A stretch of 64,000 bases of DNA from Astrocystis sublimbata (lineage: Eukaryota; Ascomycota; Sordariomycetes; Xylariales; Xylariaceae). Position 1 is the first letter of the stretch; the number at the start of each line of letters is the position of its first letter. The notes beneath the pieces are model-generated. The model saw nothing but the letters and a program-made list of their open reading frames with translations. It did no database searches and had not been told where the DNA came from. The stretch lies in NCBI GenBank assembly GCA_022453515.1, contig JAJNNY010000063.1, positions 124,001 through 188,000 on the forward strand. Reading direction: 5' to 3'. The translations under genes were made by a program, and so were the position numbers. Shown here one piece after another: positions 11,130-23,992 of the stretch.

Positions 11130-14100
11130 ATGTTCAAGGGCCTCAGGGCAAGGCAGTCTAAGCCTAAGCCAGTTCCTCCTACTCCTCCGCCACCCGCACC
11201 CGAGCCAGAGCTCAAGACAGATGACGCGACCAAGCCCAAACCCGCGGGCTCATCGGCTCCTAAGGCCGCGGGCTCATCGGCCGGTAAGCCAGCACCCAAG
11301 CCAGCACCCAATCCCGCACCCAAGCCTGTCGGCTCATCGAGCGGTAAGCCAGAGCCTCGTATCAATGAAATAAGAATGGCACCTGTTCCGCCAAAAACCC
11401 GACCTTCATGGCCAGCCCCCCGGCCCCGGACAACTACCCCAGGGCCATCTCGTCCTCTTCCACCACCAACTCCTCTCACACTCACGCCCAAGCCAGCGTC
11501 CTCAGCAACGCCCATGGACGTCGACAGCACGAGTTCCAACAGAAGTAAGAAAGGGACCAGCCAAAAGGGGGTTGGAACAAAAGGGGGCCTTCTCGGTAAG
11601 AAAACACAGCGTGCCACTAGCACACCACAACAACAACCACCTCGTCCTCTCCTACCTCCCACACCTGCCACACTCACGCCCAAGCCCAAGGCCGCGTCCC
11701 CAGCAACGCCCATGGACGTTGACAGCTCGGAGTCCAACAGAAGTAAAAAGGGGGCCAGTCAAAACGTGGCTGGAAAAGGGGGCCTTCTCGGTAAGAACAC
11801 ACCCCGTTCCAACATCGCACAACAACAACAACTCCTCCCCACCCCACCCCCAAGCACCCCCCGTCCCCGGCCCGCCACTCCTCCACCACCACCATCGGGG
11901 CCTCCACCCGGCCCAACCTCATCCCCTACCCCCCTAGAGGTTTACAACACGCAACTCTACAAAGACGTGACGAAGTGGATGGCCTCATCAGACTACATCC
12001 CACTAGACATAAACTACGACTGGCGGCCCTTCTGCACAGCCTTAATCGAGAACCACCGGGCAGCACCAAGTCTTGAAATATCCCTCCCAAACGCGCCGTC
12101 CCCCCCTCCATCCCCGCCCTACGACCCCGTCAGCGACGACGAGCGCATGAAAGACTACGGGCAGCAATTCGGACGCGACGACCGGCCGAAAAAACCCAAC
12201 ATGCAGACCTCGGCGCACAAAAGATCGCGGCCGCGCTCAGACGTGATACCCGGCTTACAGCCGCCGATTCCCGACCGCGTGGACGGCGATATCGAAGACG
12301 AGGACGAGGACGAGGTCCTCGAGATGCTGGCGCCTGATCCGGGGCGCGACTGGAAACATGTGCTGTATGTGCCCGCGTGGATGGATCCCGAGTACAGAGA
12401 GGATGTGGTGGTCACGCCTGCCGGACGGCGCTTGACGAATACGCGGCACGACGCTCTGTTTAATTTGCGGCCGGCGCTGCGGATTGAAGATGTGGTGCGG
12501 CGCCCGACGGATTATGCGCAGAGGTTTGGAATTGCGGAAGATCGACTTGATGGAAGAAGTCGTATGAGTCCTACGTGGTCTAAGACGAGGAATCCGTTCG
12601 AGCATGATTATGAGGGGCAAATAGAGAAGCTGACGCCGGAGGTCAGGCAGGTCGCGGTTCGCTTGAGTCAGGATAGACGGTTGAAGAATAATATGCCGTC
12701 GCCAATGCAGGGGCAGGAGATTTTGCCGGAGGTGTTGGATCACTTGCTGGAACAAGAGTGAGTTTTCTTTTTTTCGTTCTGCTAACCCCTATTTTCTTTT
12801 TTGGTCGGATCTCGAAGGTTTCACAGAAGCAATCTTACTCTAGAAATCGTTGTTATCCTTCAAACTTCCCCGAAACTCATAATTCCCCTCATCGTATACG
12901 AACTCTACTAACCCCAATATTAATCTCCACAGCGGCCGCATGGGAAACGTAAGCCTAGCAGCCGAGATCCAAAAGGCCGCAGCAGAAGGCCACAGCCTCG
13001 AGCAGATCATCGATCGACTCGTAAAGACACAGCCCGGCACGGTAGAGGCCCATGATCGCTTCCTCACGCACCTGCAGGACGACCAGGACTACCAGCGCAT
13101 CATCATGATGGGGCTGACGACGGACGAGCTGTTCCAGAATAACATCTACACCATGGCGAACGACGTGGTAATGGATCTGGACCAGCCCATTCATGCGTAA
13201 GTTTTTTTTTCGTCTTATACAGCATGTTATTAGTTAGTCTTTGCGGATAGAGCGTTCACTGACACACACATGTTCTCTTGACAGGTTATTCGATAAGCCC
13301 CATTGGTCCACCAACATGACGAGGGGCAGGCGGAAGAGAGCGCCGCGGAATGTTTACAGCATCAACGGATTCAGGGGCGAATACAACGTGGTACGTGGTG
13401 CCCCTTTCCTCCCTCTCTCCCATTCTCCCCCATCCCCCCCATGTCACAATGAAAAATAAAAAAAAACGGAAGAAGAACCATCACTAACCCCACCCACCAC
13501 AAAAGCACACAAACCCCACCCTCTGGTCCGCCCTCCAACCGGCCCTACGCCTCGTCTCCAAAGTCCTGTCTACGAACCCGCCGCACCTAGAAGCAATCTA
13601 CAACATGTGCACGCGCCAACCGATACCCTACGACCTTCTCGACTCGCGCAACACCTCCTCACAGTCTCCCCCCGAGCTCCCCACACTCTCAAAATACGTC
13701 TCCATTGACGACATCGACCTCGACAAGACCTTCCGCGACATCCGGCGCCTGCACGAGCGGCACCACTACGACTGGAAAGCCAACGTTTTGCGCGTGCTGG
13801 GAGAGACGCTCGTAATAGAAATCGACGCGGCGCGGACCCTGGGCGACGGCTACAAGATTCCCGAAAATAATGACGGCGACGATAATGCTGGTTGGACGTA
13901 TGGCTCGACCGCCACGCACCGCTATCCCATCATCAAGCCCGGTGCGAAAGATACGGGGAGGCGGTTTATCTTGCTGAGGATTGCGGCGGACCTCATGTGG
14001 CCGTTGCTTGTGCCGCAGTATAGTCAGAGCGAGAAGATGGTGTGTAGTTGGGCTATTGCTACTACGCTTTTGCATGAGTTTGCGGTATGTGTTTCTTTTT

Positions 14101-16473
14101 TTTCTTTTGTTGTTTCTTTTTTTCCTTATGAATCTGCAATGGGGCCGAGTCCGTTAAGATCTTGTGACTAGCAAGTCTAAAGCTGGATATCTCTGCTTCC
14201 CCTTCTTGATGGCAATTGTTGTAATCGTAAATCGTGAATAAACAAGCTGACCATAGACGTTTTTTTAGCATGCCGTGAGTCAGGCACAAGAGCTGCTCAC
14301 AAGCGAATACTACGGGAAGCAAGCGGTAAGTAATCAATAACCCTGAAAGGGATCTCTCCCCCTCTCCTAACACAATCCTTACCTCCTCGCAAGTAACGCT
14401 AACCATCATTCCCCCCAGGGCCAACACGCCCACGTCTACTACCACCTCTCCAAGCTCAACGGCGTCGTCTTCGAGCGCGACTCATCCACCCATCACTTCG
14501 AGCCCTACTACTACTCTTCCCCGACCGCCGAACTCGGCTACGAGCTCGAGCACTCATTATGGGGGCAGGCCGCAGGTCTAATCGGGGGCAGCAAAGGGCG
14601 CATCTCACGGCACCACGTCGACCTGCCCTTCGTAGTTAGCGAATCGACCTATCCCGTGCTGGCCCCAGACCAGCGACGTCGCCGCGGGATCGCGACGCCC
14701 GCAATCCGCTTCACGCGGCCCGTGCAACTCGGGTATCTCGCCAAGCTCTTCACGAAGCAATTCTGGGACGAGGATTTCGCCGCATACGGATTCGAAGCCC
14801 TGAAAATGCGTCCGGACAAGGCGCCGCGGAAATATTTGCTCTGGGGCCGGCGCATGATAGAGGAGGTAGCGGACCCCGCGCTTTTCGGACGAGAGCGCGC
14901 GGCTTTCCTGCGCGCCGTTCCGGAGATTCTGCTTAATTCGCGGCAGTACATCCTGGGCTCGTATCTGAAAGCGCTGCGCCAGGAGGCGGCGTACGATCTG
15001 CAGTTCAAGCACTGGTGGGTGCGGATGGCGGAGCAATGGGGGGACGAGATTCTTCACCCGCTGGAGGGCAATGTGGAGTTCATGAAAGAGCAGTTGGAGC
15101 GCGCCGTGGCTCTTCGGAGGATGTACATCGACACGACGCCGGAGATTGCAGCGGCGCACTACGAGGCGTATCGCGCTGCGCAAGATCCGAGTGACCCTGA
15201 CATATTGGACATGATAAGCTGGTACGCTGATATCGGCGCGCAGTACAACGACATGATCCGCTACGGCGGCGGCTTGATGCAGCAGCTGCTGACCGTGCAC
15301 AACGAGATGCAAGACGACGTAGCCGACCTGCAGCGCATGGCAGCCTATTTCATGGCCTCGCGCGCGCCGGGCGAAGTCCTGCGTCTCGAGTTCAAAGGGA
15401 ACTACACAGTCCCCGGCCTCCTCTGGGTGCGCACCAACACCTACCGACGACACGCCGGGAACTTCGCAGCCGACATCCGCGGGATGCTGAACGCGTGGCC
15501 GCAGCTGCATGCATGGGCGGACAAGTGGGAGCAATGGTCGGCGCGCTTCTTAAAACTCGAAACCGACTACCGCGCCGTCATGGCCATAGTCGAGGACGGC
15601 ACGAAGCCTTTTGCGCCGCCGTTCGATGTCGAGTATAAAGCGCGCTTCGATCGCTTGCCGACGGGGCATTGGAGGGGCGTCTCGGATGTGTATAAGAAGA
15701 TGGCGCTGCGCGAGTATGCGCGTGCGCACCCCGCGGTGCGCATCACGGTGGATGATTTCCTGAATACGTACAATAATAAGGCGCTTCAGAAGGAGACGGA
15801 TATTAACATGCCGATTGGAAAGCTTGCGCGTAAGTTGGGAAAGACCATGGATGATGTGATGAGTCTTGATGGAGGCGGCGGCGGCAGCAACAACATGTTC
15901 GACTTCTCCCCTCCAGCGCAGCAAGGAAGCACCGGGCTCATGCTACCGCGCCCGCCTCCCTCACAGCCCGGCGCAGCGACATCATCACGACCCTCAACGC
16001 CCACAAGCCCCTACCGCTTCGGGGTGCCAGGCGCAGCCGAAAACCCAGGACGGCGAATCCAGAAGCCTCGCAGCGACGCGTCAGCGACGCAGGCATACCG
16101 AGGCTACGTGACCAACCTCCTAACAAAGCCAGATCCACGCCTCACGACAGGAGAAGTCGGGAAGTTATTCCAAGCGGGCTTGCCACAGCCCATTGTGGAC
16201 CAACTCCACCTACACCAACCTTCGGCATTTGGTCCAGCGAGCGAGCATCAGCCTGCTGTGTTCCCGAATGCCTACGCGGAGCGCAACGTGATGACGGCGC
16301 TGAACACGCATCACCAGGCCCGCCAGGAGCACATCCGACAGAGGCGCACTCTGCGTAAGGAATATGTGGCGCCGACGTTGTGGCGGGAGAAGATGAAGCC
16401 CAGAGCTAAGAAGGAAGACAGCGACGGGGATACAGATATGACTGATGTGGAGATGACTGATGTTGATAGTTGA
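11130..16473 (+). CDS. Large fungal protein with zincin-like HEFAH metallopeptidase motif
   Basis: Six exons (11130-12757, 12933-13196, 13285-13390, 13506-14084, 14269-14325, 14419-16473) encode 1,562 residues, and all phases close. Residues 1-280 are Pro/Lys-rich with a duplicated block of about 47 residues (near 113-159 and 177-224). The middle holds the motif HEFAH at residues 856-860, split by intron 4 (14085-14268) after Ala859 and followed by AV. Downstream, TAELGYELEHSLWG (around residues 915-928) resembles the glutamate-bearing segment after HExxH in large uncharacterised fungal proteins with the pattern HELAHA...AELGxxxE. The His and Glu residues could bind zinc, giving a metallopeptidase-like fold. 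Activity is inference. The C-terminus is disordered and ends in a repeated acidic TDMTDVEMTDVD-type tail. Confidence 0.85.
11468..11803 (+). repeat. Intragenic tandem duplication in the zincin-like gene
   Basis: Two copies of a block of about 140 bp at 11468-11607 and 11660-11803, sharing CACACTCACGCCCAAGCC, CCCATGGACGT and GGGGGCCTTCTCGGTAAGAA. They encode two copies of a TLTPKP...TPMDVDS...SNRSKKG...KGGLLGK segment. The copies differ by substitutions and small in-frame indels, so the duplication is not recent. Confidence 0.85.
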
Positions 16474-17058
16474 GAAACGCTACCTAGGTACTTGTGTACA
16501 GACTTTGCTTTTGAACGCTGGACGTTATGAAAAGCAAAGGCTATTTGGAAAAAGCGGATGTAAAGGGGATGGGGTAAGTGACCTCAGGAGGGTGGGTGTA
16601 GCTAGAAGGATAAAGGACGGAGTTTGGAAGGACATCGGGATGTTTGTATTTGGAGAGATTATACACTATGCCGTTTATACTAGCGCTACTTCTTAGAAGT
16701 ATATTACAATAATCCTCAATTTTAACACCAAAAACATCTCACGAACCCGTGACATATACATATGTTCCTATCCAAAATTGTAATCTCATTCATTGCTAGG
16801 GTATCTCTAATTCCAAAGCGCTATGCTGTCTGACCTGAGCTGACCGTCCGTCCGTCAGTATCCCGTCGCCATCTCTCTAAGTAGGTACTAATCTACCCAT
16901 CCGGCTTTTCTAATCCATCCCCTCTCTCCCTCTCTCTGCCCATATGCATAATCTGTATTTTAATAACCAAAAAACCTCATTGCAGCCTCAATTCATGGTC
17001 ACATTAGGTAGTAGGTATGCATCTATATCACCCCTCAGGTACCCAATTGGTAGGTATC
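16474..17058. other. Intergenic, convergent 3' ends
   Basis: 585 bp between the convergent zincin-like and sirtuin genes. It contains one perfect TACCTAGGTA palindrome (16481-16490) and a C/T-rich run near 16910-16940. Nothing coding is seen. Confidence 0.6.
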
Positions 17059-20000
17059 CTATACCTGCACCTGCACCTGCCTCAGCTGAATATCCGCCTC
17101 CGCCTCCTTGCGCAATTGTTCCGAGGGGCTAGGCGTCTTATCATCGTTCAAATTCGAGTCCGTCCGAGCATTGCTCGTATTGCTTTGATCACATTTGAAC
17201 ATGCTTTGGCCTTGCGATGCGTCCACATCCGTGTTCTGGCTCTGGCTGTGACTCTGGCTCTGACTCTCATGCTGAAAACAATGATTCGCCATCGGAGTCT
17301 GCACCAGCGACAATCCCGGCACGGCATCGAAGTGAAAGCTATACATAGGCTGAGTATTCTGAGGTGGCGTATGCGTGTGCTGAGGTTGATGCGGCACATA
17401 GTGATACAGCGACGCAGGAGGCTTCATAGCGAGCGGACTCACAGGCCCAATGGAAGGCGTCATCTCGATAGCTTTTATTGGGATCTGTGGCGACTTCTGA
17501 TCCAGAGGGCCACGCAGGGGAGCAAGGGCAGGTAGCTGATGATGATGCGTGGTCGCGGGATGACGACTCGGCAGGTCTGGTAACGGAGGCAGTACCGGCC
17601 GCGGCTGGAACGAGAATTGGGAATATGGATATCTGTTGCTGCCGTTGTCATCTGCGCCAACCTGGGTGTAGTTGGTATGGGTCGTAGGACCTTGCCCCGG
17701 GTCGAGGGGCGCGAAACTTAGAGGCGGGCGCGCCGGGGTGACTGGGGGCTTGTTGACCATGCCGAGGAATCCCGGAGATGGGCCTCTCCTGAATTTGCCG
17801 AGTTCTTTGGCAGCGTCGACGAACCGTTGCTTACCGGTTTGTCTATCGGGCTGCTTGACCTCGTTCGATGGGTTCACCTGCTCATGTTTAGGTGCGCAAG
17901 CAATCAGAGTGGCAGGAGCAGATTTCCTTGGTTTCCGCTTCTTGGGTGATGGTTTGCTCGGGGGCGTAGGCGTAGGGGTGATTGTTGGCTCTGTGAAGCT
18001 GGACAGCCCAGGGACTGTGCTGAGGATAGAGCCATATAAGTGGGCGTAGCTCGGAGGGGGAATGGGAGTTTGCGAAACACATGGAATTTGTTTACCAGCG
18101 GCGCGCTGTCGCTGAACTGATGGTCTCTCTGGGAGTGATTTCCTTTGCCTCTTCTTCTGGACCTTGGGTTGAGCCGGGTGATCAAGAACAGGCTCACTGT
18201 GATGTTCGGTCTTCGGACTGGCAGAGGAGGCTAACGCGGGAGCTGGGGGGTCGGAGACGGGAGGCGGGACTGATGGTACATGTCCGAGCCTGTCGAAAGG
18301 TCGATCGCCTATTTTGGCCAGTGCATGAAATATATCCCAAACGACATAGGCACCGCACTGATAATCATTCCGCATGGCTACCGGGTACTTAGGTGTCGGT
18401 TTTGGTTTGATGGGTCCCGGTGGAGTCGTGGTGCTCTGCTTAGTCGACGAATCCTTCTTGTCTTCAAGACTTTCACGTTTCTTTTCCGCGATGCTCTCCC
18501 GCTTGCGCACAGCCTCTCTTTTCTTCTCCGCTAGGGTCTCTCGCCTCTGCCGGTCCAGCTCCAGTCGCTCGTCGGGAGAGAGCCAGAGAACAGGCTTGCG
18601 CGTCTTCAGATCCTCGACCCAGGCATCGCAGTCCCACTCGATCCAGTAGTCCAGGACATCGCCCCAAGCACTCTCCGAAGGCTTCGTGAAATTGATGAAT
18701 ATGACCTTGCCGCCCTTTTGGTGTACAGCCTTGGCAAACTGCTTGACCATCACCTTCAACCCGTGCACGCGTAAGCTTGTACCGAGCACCAGTAACAGAT
18801 CCGGACCGGCAGCCAGGTCATGCTGCACTATCGGTGATATCAAATCCGAATGGGGATGTTCTTCGCCATATAGCACGATGTCGGGACGCAATTTGCCAAC
18901 GCCGAGTGCACGCTTCCCCCTCTCCTGGCGGGCTGCGGTAGCTCCAGCGCAGTGAGGACACTCCGGCTGCTCTCCAGATAATGTGCGTGACTCGCGGCCG
19001 TCCTCGTCCCAGTCGCACAATTTACCACACACGAAACAGCGGAGAGAATGCAGTGATCCGTGGAGGAAGACACATTCCACGCCCTTATCGGCGATAACTC
19101 GTGGGCGAGGTTTGGGCTGTGTCGATGCTTCCGGATCCTCCATCTTTGGCACTGGCTGGGATGCCTCGGCGGCCCCGGAACCCGTCGCGTCGTCGATTGT
19201 TTCGTTGGCCTCTTCCTTTTCAATCGACTCCTGGGCCTGGAGTTTCATCGATTTCCTCTTCTTCGCACCGCACCCGTGCTTAAGGTCAGTTGAGAGTCCA
19301 ATCTTCTTCTCGATCTCATCAATGTTCTGGGTGTAGACGCGCGCAAGCTTTCCAACATCTCGCATCTGAGCGATGAAGAGGTGCGTGACTGTGGGCTCGA
19401 CGACCTTGACTCGTTGCCTTAGCGAGGTGGCGAATCTGTAGAAAACCGACGTCTTCAGCGGGTCGGACCAGATGTTGGAGTCGAACAAATCCCTTCCCTT
19501 CATATTGCGCAGGTTCGAGCTCGAGGCTTGTGACGAAAGAATGTCCAGCGATTGTTGCGTGTCATCGGACGCGGACATATCATAACAATCGGAGTCATGG
19601 TTGGAGCTTGTGTCGGACGTGAGAGCTTTATCATAGGGATCAAAGAGGTCTGGGGGTGGCGAGGAAAGTGGTGATGAGCAAGCAATATAAGCTGCTCTAG
19701 CGGACCTCCTGGGTGTGCTAGATCGCGAAGACGAGCCAGAGTGCTCGGCTGTGTCTGTGGATATCGAGCTATCTGTTTGCGAGGAGCCGCTCGACGTGGG
19801 CTGGTTGGCGGAAATCGCGTCATTGGTCGCTGACAATCCGGTGGAGCGACGCGTTAGCTGCCGCGATAGTGCTGATCGCAAGGTGGTGGCTTTAGAACGC
19901 GTCACCATTTGCGGAATCTCGAAGGAGGTCACATCAGCCACCGCATCTTGTGCTATTTCATGGACCACATCTTGATCCGCATGTTGAGGTGTATCTGAGC

Positions 20001-20529
20001 CGCCTGGGCTAGGGACGGGTACTGTGGCTGTCGGAGGGGCTTCGGGAGGGTTCGTTCTGAGGTGGGAAGCCGACTGCCTCAACCTCGATGAGGACTTGCG
20101 AACCAATGGCGTGTTTTTTCTCGGTTCAGATACCCTTCTACGCTTGAGCGGGCGGGTGCTGATGTCAAAAGATGAGGCGCTATCGGTAGCAGGGGCAGTG
20201 GAAGCGGTAATCGCACGATCCTCAGGTATGTCTTTTCTAGACTCGGCACTCGCATTGGCCTCTGCGCATTCGAACTGGGACTGAATGAGGGAGTAGAGGC
20301 CGTTCTCGGAGCGGAAATCCTAGCATCAACAGTTAGAGGACCCATTGCTGTCATCGAGGTGAAACAATGGAAGGAGACGGGGACGGGCTGGAGGGGAGCA
20401 TACAGGTATTCCCGAATTGGTACTGATGCCTGCGCCGGTGACGATGACCATCTTCCGCGACTTGAAGAGGGTGTCGGCGACATGCTGAAGAAGATCGAGG
20501 TCCTCGGGCGAGACTTGAATGGTAGGCAT
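17059..20529 (-). CDS. Sirtuin, NAD-dependent histone deacetylase (Hst3/Hst4-like)
   Basis: Deacetylates histones, by family most likely H3K56 acetyl, in the nucleus. Exons on the minus strand are 20529-20404 and 20319-17059, giving 1,128 residues. The intron falls inside the NAD-binding signature: GAGIS at 32-36 and GIPDFRSENGLYS starting at 40. Next comes an unusual insert of about 260 Ser/Thr-rich, mostly disordered residues before GRDLFD (about 317-322), then YTQNIDEIEKKIG, catalytic His462 in FLHGSL, and the zinc-ribbon cysteines 470, 473, 496 and 499. LLLVLGTSLRVHG and VIFINFTKP complete the Rossmann core. The C-terminal 500 residues are Pro-rich and disordered, with repeated AEKKRE/ESLEDKK charged segments. 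It is convergent with the zincin-like gene and divergent from the HET gene. Confidence 0.93.
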
Positions 20530-21966
20530 GGTTCATGCGGTGAGATGCGGACGCGAATGCGGAGACGGTGGCGGCGACAGTGGCGGACACCGTCTTCGCT
20601 GTTGGAGATGGTCCTCGGCCGGGGGTGTGCAAGCCGAGAGAAACATGTAGATATCGTGTGTCAATAGCTCCGGTATGTCATGGTTTGGGTCGGTGGTTGT
20701 GTTTGTGGGTGGAAGTGTATGTGATGTGTGCCCACTTCGAATCGGATCCGGCAGCGTGTGACGTGACGTGTTGACAGTGCTTTCGGCGGATCAGGTCATG
20801 TCGCAAGAGATGCCGCGACGCGTCTGATTGTAGATATACACGCTATACTGCTCAAATAGCAGTGTCATTCAATGACATGATGGGTGTCCCGTCGGTGAAC
20901 AGCGCAGTGAATTGGAAAAGCGACGACAGTCTGGCGAGGCGAAAGATGAATTGGAGTGGGGAGAAACATCGGATCAAGCCACTGGGGACGAGGCGTGGGA
21001 AGGTCGAGGTCGGTAAGAACGCGGCACGGGGCTCACGTCTGACAGACCAAACCACTAACTAATCCATGGAGCCGGTCCGCAGCATGTTGGTCGGGTTGGC
21101 TTCGGTTGGGGCTGCTTGGGGGCTGCTAACGTTTGTTTTAGGTACATGTAGTTAGCTTCTAACTCCGAGTCAGTCCGAGGCACGGACGGCGCATGTCTGC
21201 TGCTGCAGCACAATAACATGGTCGACACGGTGGACCAAATGCGAGTGGCTGGTTCGGCGAATTGATGGGATGGGATGGGATGGGTCCATTGTTCGTACGT
21301 ACATGCAGCGGCGGGCTGTTAGTGCAAGGTTAGAGTTGCACGCGTGCCGCCCGTAGTTACCCCAAATTCGGGGCCATGTCGCTGGAAGCTTGTGTGGAGC
21401 GCGCAGAGGCAGCATGCAGAAGAGCGGGTACCGGCATGCTGGATTCGCTAACATAAACCAAGCTAACGAATCTGCCAACAGCCCGTGCGGATCCCCCCGT
21501 GTGGCCAATCATGTCGCGGGCTTGACATGTGAAGTTCACCCCTCCGCGGCTGGCCCTACCCGCGAGGCGTCCCGCGACCGTAATAGATATAAATAGGACA
21601 CCGAGACAACAAAAACTGGTTGATGAAGATCGTGGTACTTCCATACTAACCCATATACCAGTCAATCGGGTAAACTTCTCAATTTTGCATGATGGATTCA
21701 ACAGTTTACATATAGCGGTAATGTGAATGAACAAGTCGTAGCGCTATCAGCCGTGCAGACAGAGCCGCATTATGAATCCACTCATTGGTAGCGCTTCCGT
21801 TCGGGGAAAACGCAGACATGACTTCTGCACGAACACATCGTGGTCGTGTCCAACAATACCACAACCTTAAAGGATACTATCACTTCATTTATCACCTTGG
21901 CTCTAAACTCGATATCATAGCTACCTAGATAATTACCTAACTCACTATTGGGATCCACTGCCTCCG
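20530..21966. other. Intergenic, divergent promoters (sirtuin / HET gene)
   Basis: 1.4 kb. A short run of GGGAT/ATGGG pentamers lies near 21262-21284. No supported gene or RNA. Confidence 0.5.
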
Positions 21967-23992
21967 ATGGGTAGGATCGCATCTGAGAGGGCCTACTCGC
22001 CTCCCCCCTGGAAACGTGCCCATCCGTATCATGCGCAGACCGCCCATGAATCCGACGCCGACTCTGACTCCGATTCTGACCCCGATTCCGGTTCTGACCC
22101 CGGCGACTCCTCCGCCGGTTCAGACAACAATGACTCTCGGCCCGAACAGGCCGACGAGGACGACCCGGAACCGGAACCGGGATCGGGGTCCACATCAGCG
22201 GGGCTTCCGTACCCGTATCCATTGCTCACGACGGAGGACGGGATACGCATCATGCGGCTTCTGCCCGCCGCCGACGACGACGACCCGATATGCATCGAGC
22301 TCCGCGAAGTCTCGCTGTCTTCACCACCAGCATACAACGCCATCTCCTACGCCTGGGGCTTGCCAGTGAACAAGCGCGGCATCCTCTGCGATAGCCAGAC
22401 CATCATGATCCCCATAAACCTACACCGCGCCCTACGCCAGCTGCGCCACCCACTTTACCCGCGCGACTTCTGGGCGGACGCCATCTGCATCGACCAGGCG
22501 TCCTCAGCCGACAAGAGCAGCCAGGTGCACCGCATGTCATCGATCTTCGCGCAAGCGGCGCAAGTAACCGTATGGCTCGGCCGCGACACGCAGTTCAGCG
22601 CGCAGAGCATATTCCCCGTCATGCGCGAGATGGCGCAGCGCGACTTCCATCCCGACATCATCCCCATCGAAGTCGACCCCTTCTGGCGCCATCTGGCGCG
22701 GCTCTTCAGACGGCCCTGGTTCCGCCGCCTGTGGTGTCTGCAGGAGATCGTGCTGGCGGCTGCGGCCGAGGTGCGCTGGGGCGAGGAGGCGGCTGCCTGG
22801 TATACCGTCGCGGAGACGGCGAGGTGGATCCGCTCGTGTCCGGCGCAGCTGCTGCCGCCGGGCGCCATGGCTGGCGTCAACAACGCGCACGTCATGTTCG
22901 CTGTGGCCCGCGACATAAGGGCTGGCAAGCTGGTGTCGTTCCTTGAGTTGCTGGGGCTCGTGTGGCAGTTCCGCAGCTCGGATCATAGGGACGTCATCTA
23001 TGCGCTTCTGGGCCTGCCCACGACGGATGCGGACGTGGGGAAGGGCGAGGTCTTTGTGAGGCCCGACTATGCTAGTGATTACTGTGATGTGTATCGGGAA
23101 TGCGCGATGAAGGTTATACGGCAGACGCAGTCGCTGCGTCTTCTTTCGCATGTCCAGTTGAATGAGGATGATATGCAGGAGCCGAGGCAGAACCTTCCGA
23201 GTTGGGTGCCCCGGCTGCATAATTATACTCACCCGATGCTGCTTCCCTCTGAATCATTGTCTTCGTTCAATGCAGCTGCTTTTCTTCCGTCTTCCCAACC
23301 GAGAGTTGAGGGTCGATCGCTGATCGTGCGAGGTATTCGACTGTCTAAGGTGCAGGAGTGTATCGAAGCTTGGAACGACGATGATAGACCTCCACCACAG
23401 CTAGTAGAGCATTGCAAAAGTTGGCTGGACGATGGGTCTGGAAAATATGCGGATTCGGGATTGACTCGAGACGAGATGTCGTCGATGATATTGACAGCAG
23501 GGAAGAGCTGGGGCGGGAGGCTCGTGGATGACGTCCAACAGCACGCAAGGGATATGGCCGATCACGAACATGTTCGCGCCGCTAGTGACGACAAGACTGA
23601 TGATGTGTGAGTACCTCTTCAGGTCCGTGCAGATTGAAGATGTTGTCGCTGTACTGACATTGAGAGCACCAAGCGACGAGACAGTTGGGGAAGAGAGGGG
23701 GAGCGGGGACGGCTACCGCTTCTACCTGGCACAGCGAGATGCATGCAAAGGCCGAGCACTGCTCCTCACGCAAAACGGCCACGTCGGTTTAGGCCCGCGG
23801 TTAATGCAGGACGGCGATATACTTTGCCTTCTGAGCAACTGCGCAATGCCGATGATTTTGAGGCCGTTGAATGATGATGATGAGGCCTTTGAGGTCGTAG
23901 GTGAAGCTTACATTTACGGCATCATGTTTGGGGAAGCTTCTGTCGGATATCAAGATGTGGATGAGGAGCTGAAAGAGTTTGCCTTGTCGTAA
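21967..23992 (+). CDS. HET-domain protein (heterokaryon incompatibility)
   Basis: HET domains act in non-self recognition and trigger programmed cell death in filamentous fungi. Exons 21967-23606 and 23665-23992 encode 655 residues. The 58-bp intron has a CTGAC branch site and an acceptor that restores the frame of the C-terminal block. Residues 25-75 are a highly acidic Asp/Ser/Pro/Glu run. The HET domain starts near residue 105 with the hallmark motifs YNAISYAWG (123-131), WADAICIDQ (169-177) and VTVWLG (200-205). The C-terminal block GRALLLTQNGHVGLGP...GEAYIYGIMFGE is the usual closing segment of standalone HET proteins. No NACHT, ankyrin or WD repeats are attached. Confidence 0.93.

Noticed and set aside
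11051..11737. 228-codon Gly/Leu-rich minus frame with repeats
   Set aside because: It is the complement of the Pro-rich N-terminus and its duplication; no independent gene evidence.
14605..15534. 309-codon frame on the minus strand
   Set aside because: It is antisense to exon 6 of the zincin-like gene, whose own frame has coherent protein sequence and phase-matched exons; the antisense frame reflects GC-rich codon usage.
23528..23992. Separate small gene after the HET gene
   Set aside because: Its C-terminal half is the expected end of a HET protein and joins in phase through a 58-bp intron with a branch site.
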